Source: DASWHF01 sp036393295 (GTDB taxonomy: Bacteria > Pseudomonadota > Gammaproteobacteria > Acidiferrobacterales > UBA6901). From it: 39,433 bases of DNA. Under the pieces are notes generated by a model. That model was not told the origin of the DNA, searched no databases, and worked only from the letters and a program-made list of their open reading frames with translations. Shown here one piece after another: positions 36,088-39,433 of the stretch. The position numbers and the translations under genes are program-made. Numbering within the stretch: position 1 is the first letter of the stretch; each line of letters begins with the position of its first letter. Location of the stretch: assembly GCA_036393295.1 (NCBI GenBank), contig DASWHF010000069.1:1-39433 (forward strand), given 5' to 3'.

Positions 36088-37827
36088 CTACAGCTTGACG
36101 TAGCCCGGATTGTTGTCCGCGCCCTTGATCTTCGGCACGTACGGCTCCTTGATTGCAACGGTCTTCTTGGCGCGCAGGTAGTCGGCGACGACGTCCCAGA
36201 TCATCCGGTCGCCCTGCGGGTTCTCCTGCACGCTCGCCCAGCCGGCGACCTTGTACTCGCGTGCCATGTCGATCGGCTTGCCGTTGACGACCATGTCGTT
36301 GATGCGCTTGCCGTGTTTCTGGGTGAGGTCCAGTGTGTAGGTGATGCCGCCGGCCCGCACCATGTCGCCGCCCTGCTGGTAATAGGGGTCCTCGTGGAAC
36401 AGGTTGTCGGCGATGTCCTCCAGGATCACCTTGATCTGGCTGCCCGGGATGAGATTGAGCGTGGCCGTGCCGTAGGTGATCGCGGTCTGGTCCATCACGT
36501 GCTCCATGGTGATGGCGTCGCCCGGCAGGATGCTGGTGCCCCAGCGGAAGCCCGGCGAGAAGGCGATCTCGGCGTCCTGGTAGTCGAGCATGGCGTCGAC
36601 GATCAACTGATCGAAGGTGCCGTTGAAATTGCCGCGCCGGTAGAGCAGGCTCTCGGTGGTGGCGAGCTTCTCCTCGAGCTTGCCCTTGTAAGGCGCGCGC
36701 ACCTTCTCGATGTGGGCGGCCATCTTGGCGTCCGGTTCGATGAGGTTGGAGAACACCGGCAGCAGCTTGTAGCGGAAGTCCGTCACCTTGCCGCCCTTGA
36801 CCTCGAGGTCGAGCACCGACAGGAACTTGCCGTTCGAGCCGGAGTTCATCACCAGGGTCTTGCCGCCCTTGTTACTGATAATCGACGGCGCCGGCACCGC
36901 GTCGTGGGTATGGCCGCCCAGGATGGCGTCGATGCCGGACACCCGGCTCGCCATCTTGAGGTCCACGTCCATGCCGTTGTGCGACAGTACGACCACGACC
37001 TGGGCACCCTCGCCGCGCGCGCGGTCGACGACCTTCTGCATGCTGTCGTCGTTGATGCCGAAGCTCCAATCGGGGACCAGGTGGCGCGGATTGGCGATCG
37101 GGGTGTAGGGGAAGGCCTGGCCGACGATGGCCACCGGCACGCCGTTCAGCTCACGGAGGGTGTAGGGCTTGAAGATCGGATCGCCCCAGGTGGCGTCATT
37201 CACATTCTGGGCGACGAACTCGATATTACCCTTGAAATCCTTGGAGATGATTTCCTTGACGCGATCGGCGCCCAGGGTGAATTCCCAGTGCCCGGTCATG
37301 ACGTCCACGCCGAGCAGCTTGCCGGCATCCACCATGTCCTGGCCGTTGGTCCACAGCGCGGTGCCCGAGCCCTGCCAGGTGTCGCCGCCGTCGAGCAGCA
37401 GGGTGCGCTTGGGACGCTGCTCGCGCAGGCTCTTGACCAGGGTCGCGAGATGGGCGAAGCCGCCGACCTTGCCGTACTGGCGGGCGGCCTCCTCGAAGTT
37501 CAGGTAGGTGAAGGCATGGGCCTCGATGCTGGCGGGCGCGATGTTGAATTCCTTGAGCAGCGCCTCGCCGACCAGGTGGGGGGGCTTGCCCCAGGCGTCG
37601 GCCAGGCCGATGTTGATATTGGGCTCGCGGAAGTAGATCGGCTTGAGCTGCGCATGGCAGTCGGTGAAGTGCAGCAGCGTGACGTTGCCGAACGGCGGCA
37701 GTTCGTAGAGTTTGCTGACCTTCTTGTTGCCGGCCACGCCGTTCTTGGCGTCGCAGGCCGGGAGGCCGAATCCGGCGGCACTCGCCATGGCCAGCATTTG
37801 CAGGAATTCGCGTCGGGAAAGACTCAT
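36088..37827 (-). CDS. soxB: Thiosulfohydrolase SoxB
   Basis: 579-residue periplasmic dimanganese enzyme that releases sulfate from the SoxY-bound cysteine S-thiosulfonate. A twin-arginine signal (SRREFLQMLAMASAAGFG) fits export in folded form. Metal-binding motifs of the 5'-nucleotidase fold are visible: HFTDCHAQLKP, LDGGDTWQG, GHWEF, SHNGMD and GGHTHD. ATG 37827, with GGAG upstream; the preceding TTG could also be read. It follows soxA after a clear terminator (37972-37998), so it likely has its own promoter in the 150 bases between, or relies on read-through. Confidence 0.97.
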   Translation of the reverse strand: MSLSRREFLQMLAMASAAGFGLPACDAKNGVAGNKKVSKLYELPPFGNVTLLHFTDCHAQLKPIYFREPNINIGLADAWGKPPHLVGEALLKEFNIAPASIEAHAFTYLNFEEAARQYGKVGGFAHLATLVKSLREQRPKRTLLLDGGDTWQGSGTALWTNGQDMVDAGKLLGVDVMTGHWEFTLGADRVKEIISKDFKGNIEFVAQNVNDATWGDPIFKPYTLRELNGVPVAIVGQAFPYTPIANPRHLVPDWSFGINDDSMQKVVDRARGEGAQVVVVLSHNGMDVDLKMASRVSGIDAILGGHTHDAVPAPSIISNKGGKTLVMNSGSNGKFLSVLDLEVKGGKVTDFRYKLLPVFSNLIEPDAKMAAHIEKVRAPYKGKLEEKLATTESLLYRRGNFNGTFDQLIVDAMLDYQDAEIAFSPGFRWGTSILPGDAITMEHVMDQTAITYGTATLNLIPGSQIKVILEDIADNLFHEDPYYQQGGDMVRAGGITYTLDLTQKHGKRINDMVVNGKPIDMAREYKVAGWASVQENPQGDRMIWDVVADYLRAKKTVAIKEPYVPKIKGADNNPGYVKL

Positions 37828-37971
37828 CAATCTACTCCTGTCGTGTAATGACCGCCCCTCGACTGAGTCCCTGGGACGGGGCGGACGGGGCTTCGAATAT
37901 TAACCCATGCGGGAGGCCTTGGGCTCTAGTTGGGACGGGTGGCCGGAACGCTTTATTCCCCGGACGGGGAC

Positions 37972-37998
37972 AAAAAACCCGGCCCTGGCGGGCCGGGT
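37972..37998 (-). terminator. Intrinsic terminator after soxA
   Basis: Perfect 9-bp stem (37990-37998 with 37977-37985, loop of 4) followed on the minus strand by TTTTTT. It lies 20 bases after the soxA stop and before soxB, so soxB expression may be partly uncoupled from soxYZA. Confidence 0.85.
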
Positions 37999-38017
37999 CG
38001 ATGCTTTTGAGCGTGGG

Positions 38018-38854
38018 TTAACGCCGATAGCTCGGCGCCACCAGCGGCAGGCCGGTGCTCATGTAGGTCTCGTACAGCTCCAGCGCCCGGTACTCGGCGC
38101 TTTGGAAGCCGAACGGCTTGGCGCGCACCTGGCTGTTGCAGCCGCGGTAGCGGTTGTGCAGGGTCTGCATCGCGCCGCCCTTGGCGCGGTACACCGGGAA
38201 GCCGACGCCGTGCCCGAGGCCGGCGCTCAGCGAGTCGCCGCGGATGAACTTGCTGGCGCTCTCGACATGGCAGGAGGCGCAGGCGAAGTTGAGCTGGCCG
38301 CGGCGCGCCCAGTAGAACTGTTTGCCGCGCTCGTACCATTCGCGCGCCCCCGGGCTCGACAGGTCGAGCTTGACGCGCTCGCCGGCCGACAGCGACTTGA
38401 AGTAGCCCGCCACCCGCGCCATGTCGCCGACGGCCAGGTTCTTGTACTCCTCCTCGCCGTTCTTCTTCAGGCAGGCGTTGATGTCCATCTCGATGGTGCG
38501 GACCTCCTTGGTCGCCTCGTCATAGTACGGATAGTGCTGGGCGATCTTCGCGCCGCCGTTGCGGAAGCAACCGGCGAAGGTCTTGCCGTTCTTGAACGGC
38601 GTCTCCCAGATCTTCTTGCCCATTTCCAGCTCGATCTCGTAGGGCGGGAAGGCCATGATCGCCTCCCAGTCGCCGCGCGCCTGCTTGTCGAGCGCGTACA
38701 CGCCGTTGGCGAAGTCATCGAACGGGACGTTCGGGAATTTCTTCTTGAAGTAGCCTTGGAAGACCTTCAAATCGTCCTCCGGAGAAGCCTGCGCCGTCAC
38801 GGTGAGCCCCGTGGCGAAGCCCAGCGCCGTCAACAGTACCAGAAACTTTTTCAT
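38018..38854 (-). CDS. soxA: Sulfur oxidation c-type cytochrome SoxA (monoheme form)
   Basis: 278-residue periplasmic cytochrome, partner of SoxX, that joins thiosulfate to the SoxY cysteine. Sec signal peptide about residues 1-23 (FLVLLTALGFATGLTVTAQA). Only one CxxCH heme site is present (CASCH, about residue 190). The N-terminal heme site of diheme SoxA is replaced by isolated Cys residues (GCFRNGG, INACLKK) that could form a disulfide. The catalytic Cys is in YRGCNSQVR. ATG 38854 is decided by AGGAGG eight bases upstream; the longer frame to 38899 is not needed. SoxX is not seen in the window. Confidence 0.94.
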   Translation of the reverse strand: MKKFLVLLTALGFATGLTVTAQASPEDDLKVFQGYFKKKFPNVPFDDFANGVYALDKQARGDWEAIMAFPPYEIELEMGKKIWETPFKNGKTFAGCFRNGGAKIAQHYPYYDEATKEVRTIEMDINACLKKNGEEEYKNLAVGDMARVAGYFKSLSAGERVKLDLSSPGAREWYERGKQFYWARRGQLNFACASCHVESASKFIRGDSLSAGLGHGVGFPVYRAKGGAMQTLHNRYRGCNSQVRAKPFGFQSAEYRALELYETYMSTGLPLVAPSYRR

Positions 38855-38881
38855 TACCAATCCTCCTGTGGTTATCCTTCT

Positions 38882-38908
38882 CCCCCGGCGACACGACACC
38901 GCCGGGGG
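38882..38908. promoter_or_regulatory. Hairpin in the soxZ-soxA spacer
   Basis: 9-bp perfect stem (38882-38890 with 38900-38908), loop of 9, in the 82-base spacer, ending 28 bases before the soxA start. There is no U tract, so it may be a processing or stability element setting soxYZ and soxA ratios. Role inferred. Confidence 0.5.
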
Positions 38909-38936
38909 CAGCCCCCAGTTTTTCGACCGTGGAGTT

Positions 38937-39254
38937 TTACGCCTCGACCGCCGCCTCCGCCCCCCCGGTCTCGCCCTTGTTGTCGGTCCAGCGGACCTCG
39001 ACCTTGTCCCCGGCCTTGGCGCTGGGCACGGCCACGGCGATCAGCGGGTCCTTGGAGATCGCGACCCCCATGTCGATGCTGGCCACGGCCTGGCCGTTCA
39101 GGTTGACCTGCATGGTCTGGATGAAGTGGGCCGGGATCTTCTCCTTGGTCTTGGCATCGACGCGCTGGCCGGTTTCCATCGGGTGGTTGACGAGCACCAG
39201 GATCTCGGTGGTGCCGTCCTTGGGGCGGGTCTTGAGTTTCGTGAGTCTTGCCAT
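38937..39254 (-). CDS. soxZ: Sulfur carrier complex subunit SoxZ
   Basis: 105-residue immunoglobulin-like subunit that pairs with SoxY. Typical segments: LVNHPMETGQRVDAKTKEKI, IPAHFIQTMQVNLNG, and KAGDKVEVRWTDNKGE. No signal peptide, as usual; it is exported with SoxY. ATG 39254 with GAGGAA upstream. soxY ends 36 bases before it. Confidence 0.96.
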   Translation of the reverse strand: MARLTKLKTRPKDGTTEILVLVNHPMETGQRVDAKTKEKIPAHFIQTMQVNLNGQAVASIDMGVAISKDPLIAVAVPSAKAGDKVEVRWTDNKGETGGAEAAVEA

Positions 39255-39290
39255 GATGAATGTTCCTCGTGTTGGGGGCGGGGCGTCGGC

Positions 39291-39433
39291 TTAACCGCCG
39301 CAACCGCCGACCGTCACCTTGATCTGCTGGGTGGCGACGTGCAGCTTGCCGCCGGCCTTGACGTAGGCCTTGACGTCGGAGGTCTTGCCCATCTTCATGC
39401 GCGCCGAGAAGTAGCCGGCGGCGCCGGTCAGGG
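39291..39433 (-). CDS. soxY: Sulfur carrier protein SoxY (C-terminal part, runs off the window)
   Basis: Only the last 47 codons are visible. They read FSARMKMGKTSDVKAYVKA ... QQIKVTVGGCGG, ending in the GGCGG swinging arm whose cysteine carries the sulfur intermediates of the Sox cycle. The N-terminus and Tat signal lie beyond base 39433. First visible gene of the minus-strand run soxY-soxZ-soxA-(terminator)-soxB. Confidence 0.95.
   Translation of the reverse strand, partial: LTGAAGYFSARMKMGKTSDVKAYVKAGGKLHVATQQIKVTVGGCGG

Noticed and set aside
36070..37848. 592-codon plus-strand frame opposite soxB
   Set aside because: Antisense shadow of soxB; soxB itself has every catalytic motif.

Overview
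The window reads as a piece of chromosome from a GC-rich gammaproteobacterial chemolithoautotroph that oxidises sulfur. Three things point there: a sox thiosulfate-oxidation operon (soxY-Z-A-B), a proteobacterial-type phosphoribulokinase of the Calvin cycle, and a YeeE/YedE-type sulfur-compound transporter. The housekeeping order (uvrA / MFS / ssb; fmdB-DUF502-aspS-nudB-nadA; yebC-ruvCAB-ybgC-tolQRAB-pal-cpoB-queE-queC) is the classic gammaproteobacterial one. An Acidiferrobacterales/Chromatiales-like lineage is my inference; no 16S gene is present.

Layout. 1-1707: 3' part of a PAS-GGDEF-EAL c-di-GMP enzyme. 1708-4126: an accessory patch of visibly lower GC with an addiction-module antitoxin and its broken RelE/ParE toxin, a nested inverted-repeat element, a hicAB pair, a HEPN-like gene and a 53-codon ankyrin-like ORF coupled to it. 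4127-9163: uvrA, a yajR-type MFS gene and ssb. 9254-14163: a double cNMP-binding/rhodanese regulator, a polysaccharide deacetylase, a zinc-ribbon Nudix hydrolase, an HU-family protein, a YajD HNH nuclease, a YbaK-type deacylase and FmdB. 14206-18387: DUF502, aspS, nudB, nadA. 18619-29628: a lipase-like hydrolase and then the ruv-tol-pal-que cluster. 29757-35450: sulfur transporter, tRNA-Lys with a decayed tandem copy, radical SAM protein, phosphoribulokinase, CBS protein, a dead PQQ-type sugar dehydrogenase, htpX; thpR follows. 36088-39433: soxB, soxA, soxZ and the end of soxY on the minus strand.

The most unusual thing is a family of four intergenic elements bounded by GCCACGGGG...CCCCGTGGC inverted arms, each arm built of three 9-bp units (consensus CACGGGGNN). 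Three are short and carry no substantial gene (about 11274-11359, 16715-16799, 27273-27375). The fourth (22606-23041) carries a GxxExxY-family gene whose start codon and first codons lie in the left arm, so the repeat itself encodes an HGE-HGG-HGE peptide. All four sit 10-60 bp downstream of a stop codon, in the same orientation, and three interrupt conserved operons. I read this as a mobile element (a PD-(D/E)XK-like protein plus non-autonomous deletion derivatives). Two other families of palindromic intergenic repeats are also present (CCCTCTCCC/GGGAGAGGG type and TGTAGGnnGGGGC type).
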